From positions 61,642,688 through 61,706,687 of the forward strand of contig JBANSL010000013.1 of assembly GCA_037127255.1 (NCBI GenBank): 64,000 nt of DNA, given 5' to 3'. This DNA comes from Persicaria tinctoria. Lineage: Eukaryota > Streptophyta > Magnoliopsida > Caryophyllales > Polygonaceae. Position 1 is the stretch's first letter, and every line of letters begins with the position of its first letter. Positions 43,871 through 57,031 of the stretch are shown here, one piece after another. The notes under the pieces are model-generated. The model saw only the letters and a list, made by a program, of their open reading frames with translations, searched no databases and was not told the DNA's origin. The translations under genes were made by a program, and so were the position numbers.

Positions 43871-45566
43871 ATGAATATATGTACTTGGAACTCCCTAGGT
43901 ATCCAGAGCCGTAACTTCTGGACAAATGTTGATATTTTCTGTAAAAACAATAATATCAATGTTCTGGCTATGCTAGAAACCAAGACAAATAAAGTTCCTC
44001 GTGAAGGGGTCTGGCGTAAATGTAGGTGCACAAACATCGCTTTTGGTCCGGCAACGGGATTTTCTGGTGGTATTTGCTTACTTTGAAAGGATATCCCCTC
44101 CTCCCCGGCTCTATAGATCTCATTTCGGTTAACCATCGTTTCATCCATTTTAACTATTCAGACTTTGTCTCTCATCGGAGTGCCGCGTTCCTGGTAGTTT
44201 ATGCCCCACCGGATGAACGACAAAAATCAAGCTTTTGGGATTCTATCTCTACTTACATTCAAACATGACTCATTCCCTTCTGTATCATGGGAGACCTAAA
44301 TGAAATATGTTCCCCGACAGACAAACTAGGAGGGGTTTATCCCTCAAGATTCAATCGCTTAAATGACTTAAAGAGCAACCTCTCGTTGCTCGATGCACCA
44401 TCTTACGGGTGTCAGTTTACGTGGCAACGTAAACATAATGGTGTTGTTACCTGTCTTGAAAGACTGGATCGTCTACTTATCCACTCGGACGCATTAACGA
44501 TATTTGATTCTCTTCGAACTCAGATTCATCTGTTCACTAGGTCTGATCATGCACCAATTTCTACTGATTTCCGTCACAATATCCAACCTAAAAACAGACC
44601 GTTCAAGTTTGAATTGGCATGGGCTTCCTGAGCCGATTATAGAAATCTGGTTTCGCAAGCTTGGCGTTTGGATTCTCAGGGTTCCCTTATGTTCAAACTG
44701 GTACAGAAGGAGAACTTACTAAAGAACCTTTCCAAAACTTGGCACAAGAAGACTTTTCGCAACATTAACAACCAGATTCAGGTCACGGACCGAAAGCTTC
44801 TTCAATTACAAACTTCGTTAAATACCAATTATAATACAAAGGATATTCAAATTCTAAAACAACTGCTAAATAAGAGAGAACGTATGTTGGATTTCCACCG
44901 ACGCTACTGGAGCCAAAGGGCCAAAGTAAAACATGCCAACTTAAATGACTCCAACTCCAGCTACTTTTACAAGATAGCTACGACCAAACGAGGCCGGAAA
45001 CTAATCAAGTCTATTTCACTCCCAAATGGTGAGTCGTCGGCTGACTTTCATATCATTCAACAAGAGTTTGTTGAAGATTTTAAATCTAGGTTCAGGTCTA
45101 CCCCGGGGGGTGGGCCTGATCTGTCTTTAGACTTAGCAGTTATCCCGACTTTGGTTTCTCAAGCAGACAATGACATGCTATCAGCTCCCGTGACCAACAA
45201 TGAGATTAAAGCTGCAATTTTCTCTATGAGCCCAGATAAGGCCCCAGACCCAGATGGTTTCCCGGCTGGTTTCTATCAAAAGTTTTGGCCAATTGTGGGC
45301 CCTTCTGTTGTGAAGGCAGTAAAGGCTTTCTTTACTAGCGGTAGACTTTTACGACAGATCAATGATACGTTTATAACCTTACTACCAAAATGTGATGACC
45401 CCTCTACGGTCAACCATTACAGGCCCATCAGCTTCTGCTCTATGATCTATAAAATTATAGCGAGTGTTATTTCGGCTAGGCTAACCATGATTTTCGACAA
45501 ATTGATTCACCCATTACAGGGAGCTTTCACAAAAGGGAGATCATTTCAGGATAATATCCTTATAGT

Positions 45567-45992
45567 CGGTGTTCTAAATATCGGATATATCGGCGATATA
45601 TCGGGGATATTTAGAATCCGCTACGATATCGGCATATCGGGTGAAAAATATCGGTCAACGCCATATATCGGGTCAACGCCGATATATCGGGTCAATATCG
45701 GTGATATATCGGGTCAACGCCGATATATCGGAGATATTTAGAACTGCCAATTTTGATAAGTTAACTTTAGCCTTTATGAATGAAGTTGTTTTTATTTTAT
45801 CAAGTTTATTTGGTAATTTTGCAATTTAAATATTATTTTTTCATGTATATTTTTACATTTTGAAGTATAAATACAGTACTTATAGTTAAAAATTAGTGAA
45901 ACCGATAAATCCGATATATCCCTGATATATCCCCGATATATCATTTTTACTCCTAACCGATACGACCCCGATACACGATATTTAGAACCTTC
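45567..45992. mobile_element. hAT-type MITE in the LINE reverse transcriptase
   Basis: 426 bp with inverted ends CGGTGTTCTAAATATCG and (reverse) GAAGGTTCTAAATATCG, flanked by CTTATAGT (45559-45566) and CTTATAGC (45993-46000), an 8-bp duplication with one change. Removing it restores the LINE frame from NIL to AHEAF. The interior holds many TATATCGG(G) units, arranged in opposite orientation at the two sides. No transposase. Confidence 0.88.
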
Positions 45993-48047
45993 CTTATAGC
46001 TCATGAAGCTTTGCACTCTTTTCGGCTTAAGAAAGGCCGAATGGGGATGGTTGCTTTGAAATTGGATATGGAAAAGGCTTACGACTGTAATGAGTGGTCT
46101 TTTCTATTCCAAGTTATGGACAAATTTGGGTTTAACGAGTTCCTTATCAGTCATATTAAGGAATGTGTTTCTACAGTCTCCTACTCAGTATTAGTCAACG
46201 ATGAGCCAACCACACTCATAGAACCATCTAGGGGGCTTAGACAAGGAGATCCTCTGTCTCCGTTCATCTTTATTTTAGCTTCTGAAGTACTTGCACGTAC
46301 TCTGCATCATCAAGGGCAAGTGAATTCGGATCTTGGCATCTCTTTCGGCCGCCCAGGGCTTAAGGTTCCGTTCCTGACCTTTGCAGATAATATTCTTATT
46401 TTCTGTAAAGCTTCACATTCAGCTTGCACATCCGTGTTGTTCATTTTAGATCGATATTGTCTAATCTCAGGCCAAAAGGTCAATCTGCATAAATCCAGCT
46501 TCCAAGCTTCACCTAACACGTCTGCAACTGCTATTACGGCTACAATCGCTGTGCTTGGTATTTCGCAAGCGAATAATTTCGATAAATATCTGGGTTGCCC
46601 TATAGTGAATGGTAAAACTAATAGGGATACCTTCGCCGAGGTCGTCCTCAAGACGAAACAAAAACTAACTAAATGGAAAGCTTTGAACCTTTCTGCAGAA
46701 GAACGTAAGGTCCTTATTAAAGCAAATCTCAGTGCGAAACCAATTTTTCTAATGCAATCTTTCTTACTTCCATCACATATTCTTCATGTGCTTGACAAAT
46801 TTTACAGGCAGTTCTTTTGGAACAAAAGTACCAAAGCTACACCGCTTATTAGCTGGGATAAAATCTGCGCAGATACAATGAAAGGGGGTCTTGGTATCCA
46901 TAAAGCCGAGTCTATGAACATAGCACTGCAAATGAAGCTTCTATGGAAGATTATTTCAGAACCAGACAACATCTGGGTCCGTGTAGTCTCACAAAAATAT
47001 CTTAAAGGGCACGACCTGCACAACTACCAGAAAAAAGGTCTTTCATCTTGGCAGTGGAATCGTCTTATGTCTATCAGACCTAAGTTCCAACAAGCCCTTC
47101 AGCAGAGTGTTGGAAATGGTCAGACCATTGACTCCTAGTCTCATAACCGGGCCTTCTTAAAACAATTGAATTCCATAATTTTACAACCTATATCGGAAGC
47201 CCTAAAGGGTATAAAGGTGTCTTATTTCATCAACACAGAAGGTCAGTGGAACAAACCATTAATAAACACCTCATTAACAAATATTATGTCTAAAGAAGAC
47301 ATCGACTTAATTATGAGTATCACTCTGCCTAATAATCCAATGACAGATCGTCTCTATTGGGGTCCAAGCAATAATGGTTGGTTTTCAACCAGCTCTGCAA
47401 ACTCGTTACTATCAGAACATGTTGGGTCGATCACTTTCGACTGCGGTTGGATTTAGGATTTGGACGTGCCACCTAAAGTACGTCATTTCCTTTGGAAAAT
47501 CTCTCGTGATGGTCTTCCAACTACTCTCAGATTACAAAAATCACTTGTGGACTCTTGTGAATCGATGGCTCACCTTTTCTTTGAGTTCCCTATGGCGACC
47601 AATCTTTTACAAGCTTTACATATCCGAATTCCGAGGGATCTTGCGGTGAGTGTCGGAGTAGGTACTGTTTTGCCACTTACCAATATCAAAAAGGCTATTG
47701 GTACCAAATCTTTTATTGAGCTAGCATCAGCATGGTGGGCCTTGTGGTTTTTCAGAAACCAATTAATGTTTAACCACACAAATAAAGTAATTATAAATGA
47801 AATAATTCTACTCTATACCACAAGTACTCATTGCTGGAAACAAACAAAGAGACTGGAGGACGATCTCCCCATTACTGCAACAACTGGTCGGAGTGGTAAT
47901 TGTCGTTCCGCTCGTCCGAGCGCTCATTTGGTTGATCACGTCGGTCGTACTCGGTAACGCTCCGGGAAATGGGACAAGCCTCCTATAGATTGCTACAAAC
48001 TAAATTTCGACGGTTCTGTTATGTCGGACGGATCGTCGTCTTATGGA

Positions 48048-48527
48048 CACTGTTCCAAAAAAAAGGTTTGGGCCTCCGCCTAGACCCCGCCTAGACCCTT
48101 GAAGGCCCCCCACCTTTGAGTTTAGCAGCCTAGATCCTTGAAGGTCACCCGCAAGGTCTTGGCGGTCTTGCGGGTTTGGCGAGTTAGTGAAAAAAACTAT
48201 TTTGAGGTTTTAACTCCTAAAATCTCCACATCTCGATCTCCCTCTTAGTTCTCAACCTCTATACTCTCTCTTACTCTTGATCCCTCACTCCCATAGTCCT
48301 CTAACTCGCGACCTAACTCCCCTTGTTAACGCATAGACTATTAATTAAAGTTTATTTGTTTATATATGTTATGAATTAAACTTTATTATTTTATATATGT
48401 ATTGAATATGGCCTAGGATGAAAAATACATCTCAAAATAGTAAATCCGCCTAGACCCCGCATAATCCACCTAGACCCTTGACCCTATCTAGCCGCCGAGC
48501 ATCCGCCAAACGTTTTTTGGAACATTG
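48048..48527. mobile_element. hAT-type MITE in the LINE RNase H domain
   Basis: 480 bp with inverted ends CACTGTTCCAAAAAA and (reverse) CAATGTTCCAAAAAA, flanked by a perfect 8-bp TSD CTTATGGA (48040-48047 and 48528-48535). Removing it joins SDGSSSYG to FVIRDSRG in frame. Inside are CCGCCTAGACC and CTTGGCGG-like units, in opposite orientation near the two ends, and AT-rich DNA with no ORF. The 8-bp TSD is the hAT superfamily signature. Confidence 0.92.
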
Positions 48528-48996
48528 CTTATGGATTTGTCATCCGTGACTCTAGGGGTGTGGTTGTGTCTTTACATCGGGCTATTTGCAATAATGTCTC
48601 CGTTGTATTTGCTGAAAACCTAGGCCTCAAAATGGGTATTTTACGTGCTAAGGAATTGCAGATCTTAAACCTTCAGATCGAAGGGGACATTTTACTGGTA
48701 ATAAAGGCTTTACTGGGGGATTGAATATGCCCATGGACGATCGAGCTGCTACAATCGAATATTTTGTTAGATATTTCTTCTTTTTCTTATGTTGCTATTC
48801 GTCATATTTTCAGGGAATCAAATGCCATGGCTGACTACCTTGCTCGTAGTGCCCATGCATGCCCTGCCGACGATTGTTGTGAGGATGATCCAGAACTGTT
48901 TGTTCTCGTCCGAAAGGATGCGCTAGGAAGGGCTTCTGCTGCGGCCGACCCAACCTAATCTTTATTCAACGTCAAAAAAAAAAGAACACATTGATT

Positions 48997-49718
48997 CTCA
49001 TAACATTTTTTTAGAAATTGTCCAATGTGTTAGTACTACATAAGAACTATAAAAAATGTATTGATTATCAAATTGAATAATAACTTTCATTTTCATAATA
49101 CCTATTTATAAAAAATAAAGAACATAATTTGAGCATGTTATACAATTTGTAATGTTTAAAATAAAATCTTTATTATTATATATTAGGTCAAAGAATGAAT
49201 AGTTAGCTTAATGTCATGAAATATATGACAAATAAAGGAAAAATGAATTTGCTTTTGGATCTCATACATGAACTTTCAATTCATTTGCAAAAAAAAAAAA
49301 AAAAGTGGTGAAAAAATCATCAAACAAAATGGGGAGTGGAGATTGAGCTTGTGACCTATTGATATTTTTTTTGATACAAGACAATGATTTGAGGGTGGTT
49401 TTCTGAAATTTTCAATTAAAAGGATGGTTTTATATAAATGATGTATTTAAATAGTGATTTTCTAGAATTTGGCCTTATAAATTTTACTGTTTTTAATTGA
49501 CACAACTTCAATTAGCTAATTTAAATAGTGTTTCTAACCTATGCCTTTGAGTATAAGATAAGCATTCAGAAGTTTGTGAGTTCACTAATTTAACAATATC
49601 TCATTCGATTCACTAGTTTGACCATATTTTAAATTTATTTTTTAGAATTCACTAATTTTCTATCAGGTTTTTTTTTTTTTTTTTTTTGATAAAGTATTCT
49701 TATCCCAGTAGACACTAT
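48997..49718. other. AT-rich intergenic sequence
   Basis: No gene. A run of about 20 T lies near 49668-49687. Text just after the LINE (AGTACTACATAAGAACTATA) loosely repeats the LINE's left flank. Confidence 0.4.
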
Positions 49719-49727
49719 TTTACAATA

Positions 49728-50201
49728 GGGTGTCCCTATATACACCGCAAATCCGCGGATTAGAGCTGCTAATCAACGTTGGATTCAACGTTGTAACATT
49801 AATTATATTACAACGTCGGATCTAACATTGTAATATGTGAAGTGAAGGATCGGATCGGGCCGAATCGGGCTAACAACCTCGGATCCGACGTTGTTAGGGT
49901 AAAAAAAAAAATTCACACCCATCCACCCCACTCACAAAAAAAAAGAACCACAACGTCCAAATGGACGTTGTAAATCAATTTTTTTTTGTTTTTTTTAATA
50001 TCTTATATTAGGCCCGATCTGACCCGTATTAGCAACGTTCAATTTGACGTTGTAACAACTTCTAATTCAACGTTATAACATCCGATAAGAGAAATTAACA
50101 CACAATTAACAACATCGGATTGGACGTTGTAGCAACGTCTAATCCAACGTTGTTACAACGTTGGATCCGACGAAGTATTTGCAGTGTATATAGGGAACAC
50201 G
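49728..50201. mobile_element. Mutator-like MITE with AACGTTG repeats
   Basis: 474 bp with inverted ends GTGTCCCTATATACAC and (reverse) GTGTTCCCTATATACAC, flanked by TTTACAATA at 49719-49727 and 50202-50210 (perfect 9 bp). The interior holds about ten copies of a short palindromic motif around CAACGT(T/C)GGAT/ATCC(A/G)ACGTTG. No ORF. A 9-bp TSD and extended TIR fit Mutator-derived MITEs. Confidence 0.82.
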
Positions 50202-50210
50202 TTTACAATA

Positions 50211-50872
50211 ATCTTAAATTCGGAGTTCTTCCTAAATAGTACACATTTTAAGTAAATATTAGTGGATTTGTATATATTATACTCTTTAGTTATTATAATA
50301 TTTTTTTTACTCTATTAAAAACAACTATGTCTAAAACAACTGCTAATGGTGACTTTAGAAACACACACGAAAACCAGGCAAAAAAAAAAGTTTCATGACT
50401 TTAGAAAAACAAAGGGGAAAAAAGGTGAGGTTCTAATTGAAATGGCCTTGGCTGCTAAAGTTATTTTGGTTCAAAATTCCTAATCGGATAAGCTTTTGGC
50501 ACAAGGTACAAATCAGCACAACTTGGGGTTTTAATAAATATAAATTTAAGCACTAATAATGAGCTTGATTAGCAGGCAATAAGAAATCAGCACGATTGAG
50601 ACCTGCATATAAAAGCAAAAGCCAGATTTTATCAAAGGAAACTCCCACACACCATCCTCAAATCTTCTAAAAAAATATTTTACATTTTCGGCACATAGCG
50701 GTTGTAATCAGAACCGGTGAATTCAGTTTCCATGGACACAGCAAACACACATCACTATCAAATTCTGCCGAATTTTAGCTCTGCAAATGTAAATATAAGT
50801 AACGTCTGGTGGCATTTAATAGTGACAGTCAATGGAAATTGAATTAACCTCAGATAAGGAGCAGCATATGGC
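50211..50872. other. 3' flank and probable 3' UTR of the E2 gene
   Basis: The part next to 50873 should hold the E2 3' UTR (minus strand). The poly(A) site is not obvious. Nothing else recognised. Confidence 0.45.
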
Positions 50873-53828
<2,956 letters not shown>

Positions 53829-54126
53829 CACGAGATCGAGCAGTACCGAAATCGAAATCCCAAATCTGGAGGAGTAAGGAGGAGAGAGAGGGGAGACGGT
53901 GGAAGATATTCAAGGAGAAGAAAGCGTATTCTATGGCGTGAAATTGCTGCTGCTGCACGCGTAGCCGTAGGAAGGGCGCTGGGCCCCGCTTTTGAGAATC
54001 TATCAAATGACAGGACATTTGCAAAACCATGGGTAAATTTGATAGGCATAGGCTGCAGAACGAACCGAGTATTGCTCGTTGATATTAAGTTTATTTATGG
54101 AGTGTTTGATTATGATTGTTAGCATA

Positions 54127-54356
54127 TACTCCCTCCATTTCAAAACTTTTACTTTTTAGCACGGTTTTTAAGGAGTGGAAAACTCTATAAAATATTACTT
54201 TTTTAATTAAAATTTTTATACTATTTGATACTTATTACTAATAAGTACCTAATTATATAAAAAAATTAATTAAAAAATAATATTTCATGGAGTTTTTCGC
54301 TCCTTAAAAAACGTGCTGAAAAGTAAAAGACCATCTATTTTGGAACGGAGGGAGTA
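54127..54356. mobile_element. Stowaway-like MITE (copy 2)
   Basis: 230 bp, TACTCCCTCCATTTC to TTGGAACGGAGGGAGTA, with TA at both ends. The interior is shared with 16861-17100 (CTCCTTAAAAA, TTTGATACTTATTACTAATAAGT). It lies about 300 bp upstream of the E2 start codon. Confidence 0.88.
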
Positions 54357-54453
54357 TTATTTATACGTGTACAGTTATCATTGTACTCTCAGGGTTTTCA
54401 GCCCATTGATATATATATAGGAGTAGGCCTTTGAGATCCAGAAAACGACTCAG

Positions 54454-55703
54454 TTATCCAAATACTTACAATGATATCTAGATATTAGAATATCAGCCCT
54501 GATATCTGATATCTAATGTTTCGTTGGGGGCAAAGTATAGATATCAAGTAATATCCTAATATCACTTTATATACTAATCCAGCCCAAAAGTGATATTCTC
54601 CAATTTTGGGCGGTATAGAGCCCTGATATCAGATATCAAAATTTCTTGCCCGTCTCTGCCTTGCTCTCTACTGCTTCTTGCCGTCTCTGTCTTCGCTCTC
54701 TACTGCGGCGCTGTTTGCTCATCTTCGGTTGCTTCGCCTGTCTGCTCGCCCTCAGGTACATCTCCTTTCCTCTCCTCTTCCTCTCATCTCCTTACTCAAT
54801 TGATATGCTGCCTAGGGTTTCTGCAAAGATTTTTTGTTGTATTCAATCGTTTTTGCTTGTATTCAATCGATTTATGCTGCCTTAGTTAGGGTTTCTATTT
54901 CAATCGTCTTCGCTTGCTTCTTGCTGATTTGTTGCATTGTTTATCGATTGTTGATGTAGTCAATCAGATATGGCTGAGTTTTTGTTGACTTAATCATCAG
55001 ATCTTCACTTGCTTCTTGCTTTGATTTGTTGCTGGGTCGATTGCTTTGATTTGTTGCTATATTCAATCGTTGTTGCTGAGTTGTTGCTTTAATTGTGGTA
55101 GTTCTTGCTGAGTTTTTATTCAATCCATATATATAGTGATGCATTCTTGGTTCATGTTGATTTCGGTTAGGATTAGAAATGGAGACATATTAGCATCAAT
55201 TGATAAGGAGAGACAAGGAAAGGCAAAAGCTAATACACATTGTCATCATGCTTACCGTAGAATGGTTTATGCTCATGATGAAAAGGTATCGTGAACAATC
55301 TCTACAAATCAAGGAGGTTAAATTGAATCGAAAGGGATTGCAAGACCATTTTGTTGTTGATAGGTGTTCAGCAAGCGTGTGCATCTAACCTACTAAACAT
55401 TTGTGGCATTTATCCTTCCACTTTTTTCAAACTTTCGAAGCTAAATGTCGGTAGGTTGACATAAACACTTGTAATTATATTTGGGAATTTGCCTCTACAA
55501 TATGATATGTTTATTTTTTTTTACAAAATGTCTGATATCTAGCAACTCATTACCAAACAACATATTAGATATCATAACTGATATCTGATATCTTACAGCA
55601 TACCAAACAGGGATATCAAAATATCAGCTGATATCGATATACTTGATATCGATATCGATATCTGTTATCTGTTATCGAGATATCATTACCAAACAGGCCC
55701 TTA
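54454..55703. mobile_element. Harbinger-like element with captured or residual coding sequence
   Basis: The right end reads CCAAACAGGCCC followed by TTA. In reverse this is TTA plus GGGCCTGTTTGG, a typical PIF/Harbinger terminus. The left end is a decayed TTA at 54454 with AATGATATCT in the matching position. Both subterminal regions are full of GATATC units. The interior (54640-55450) looks like a CT-rich leader and exon with a possible GT donor near 54756. Then comes a coding remnant whose frame runs from about 55176 to 55445 with one stop and one shift. Confidence 0.55.
55176..55445 (+). pseudogene. Possible N-terminal fragment of a HARBI1-like nuclease
   Basis: From ATG 55179 the frame reads METY, stop, then DKERQKLIHIVIMLTVEWF, a basic KRYREQ patch and LQDHFVVDRC up to 55388. 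In the next frame SNLLNICGIYPSTFFKLSKL follows. A charged start, hydrophobic helix, and an 'SNLLxxx..xFFKL' segment recall the N terminus of plant Harbinger nucleases. The DDE catalytic domain is absent. The Harbinger-type ends of the surrounding element support this, but the similarity is from memory of the family and is weak. Confidence 0.35.
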
Positions 55704-56048
55704 GGATATGATCGAGCTCGAACAGACCCTATATTTAGACTCAAACTTAAAAATGTACTCATATGAACGAGCTCTCGAACCGAGTTTTTTTTTCCAAGCT
55801 TTAAGCAGTTCTACTTGCTCGTTACACAGTAACTTAAAGGATATTTTAGAAATTTCATAAAATTTGAGTTATTCGATTTTAATTCGAACGAGCCGAGCTT
55901 TGGATTGAGCTTAAAAATGTGCACATATTCGGGTCATTTAGAAAATGAACGAGATCGAGTCGAGTTTTTACGAGTCGAATTCGAGTTACTCGTGTTCACA
56001 TAACACCCCTAGGTGATTGCGCATCCAAAACACATCCGGGATGAGAAC
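55704..56048. other. Remnant with GAGCTCGA/GAGTCGAG repeats
   Basis: Decayed repeat whose right edge ACACCCCTAGGTG resembles hAT MITE termini (TAGGGGTGT in reverse). It is related in style to 3190-3410. No gene. Confidence 0.4.
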
Positions 56049-56056
56049 GGTATACC

Positions 56057-57023
56057 TAGGGCTACTCAAAATCGGTTTGAACCGAATTTTTTAGCCGAAC
56101 CGAACCGAAATAACCGAAACCAAACCGAACCGAGGTGTTTCGGTTTAGGTTTTTGGTTCAGAGAATTTCAATTTTCGGTTTTAGGTTCGGTTTGTACTCG
56201 GTTTCGGTTAAACCGATGAAAACCGATTTTTTTTTAATATGTTAATTTAGCCTTAATACTCCAGTTAATAGAGGATGATTGAGGAATTTGTGAGGTTAGG
56301 TCTCTGTCTCTTGGGTCTGTCTTCTTCACCGGTTCGCCTAGCAGTAGCAGCGGATAGCGTCTTCGACTCTTCGTCTCTGTCCACCAACCACTCCAGCCTA
56401 GATCCGAGCTCCACCAGCCGGCGAGGTGGCCGGCCACCAGCCCACCGGCTCCACCGTCTTCTCCTTCTCGCTGGACTTCTCTTTCTCTCAATTTCGTGAG
56501 TGTCGACGTCTGCGGCTCTACCGTCTTCTCCTTTTCGCTTGACTTCACTGTTATTTTCAATTGCTTCAACCATCTCTGACTCTCGATCTTCTGCTTCAGG
56601 TAATCTAACCAACACCCAATTCCCAAATATGAAATCGCTATGGCCTGTGAGTAGGGTTTGTTTTTCTGATTGAATATGAAATCGAATTGGTTGATTAAAT
56701 GATTTGGAATCAGCCCTAGATTGGTTGAATAGATGGAATCAGCCCTGGTCGAATATGAAATCGCTGTTGTTGGGTTGTGTTGCAGAAGTTCAAAGGTTGT
56801 GTGCATTTTTTTCATTGGGTTACTTTGGATAAAATCAAAGGCTAAAATAATTTCGGTTCGATTAGGTTCATAACCGAACCGAACCTAAACCAAACCGGTA
56901 AAAAACCGAACCAAATCTATTAGTTTAGGTTCGGTTTTCGGTTTTCATTTTTGGGAATTTCGGTTTTCGGTTCGGTTTGATTTGGCTAGGTTCGGGTCGG
57001 TTTTGGGCCGATGATCAGCCCTA
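56057..57023. mobile_element. hAT-like non-autonomous element with palindromic TSD
   Basis: 967 bp with termini TAGGGCTACTCAAAATCGG and (reverse) TAGGGCTGATCATCGGCCC, flanked on both sides by GGTATACC (56049-56056 and 57024-57031), an exact 8-bp duplication that is itself a palindrome. AACCGAACC/GGTTCGGTT units fill both subterminal regions. The middle (56270-56800) is different: GC-rich, then AT-rich, resembling a gene leader or first exon ending CTTCTGCTTCAG before GTAATC. No transposase. Confidence 0.82.
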
Positions 57024-57031
57024 GGTATACC

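Larger units (their letters stand above)
43871..48957 (+). pseudogene. LINE ORF2: endonuclease, reverse transcriptase, zf-RVT, RNase H
   Basis: Endonuclease starts MNICTWNSLGIQ, with LAMLETKTN, a frameshift near 44080, VVYAPP, TGA at 44266-44268, MGDLNEICSPTDKLGG, LDRLLIHS and the terminal SDHAPIS. TGA at 44629-44631. RT: LLPKCDDPSTVNHYRPIS, GAFTKGRSFQDNIL, [MITE], VALKLDMEKAYD, SRGLRQGDPLSPFIF. The active site reads FADN where FADD is expected, so a catalytic Asp is lost. TAG at 47136-47138. The zf-RVT part has VPPKVRHFLWKISRDGLPTT. RNase H: LNFDGSVMSDGSSSYG, [MITE], FVIRDSRG, IEGD, FRESNAMADYLA, ending at TAA 48955-48957. Order and motifs are those of plant L1 elements. Confidence 0.92.
42095..48980 (+). 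mobile_element. L1-type LINE with 16-bp target-site duplication
   Basis: Flanked by a perfect 16-bp duplication AAAGAACACATTGATT (42079-42094 and 48981-48996), with an A tail at 48974-48983. From left to right: a 1.8-kb 5' region without a recognisable ORF1, then an ORF2 with endonuclease, RT, zf-RVT and RNase H. ORF2 is broken by point mutations and split by two hAT-type MITEs. Because both TSD copies survive, the 5' end is real and the lack of ORF1 is not simple truncation inside the window. Confidence 0.9.

Noticed and set aside
55200..55384. Antisense ORF opposite the possible HARBI1-like fragment
   Set aside because: Shadow of the plus-strand remnant.
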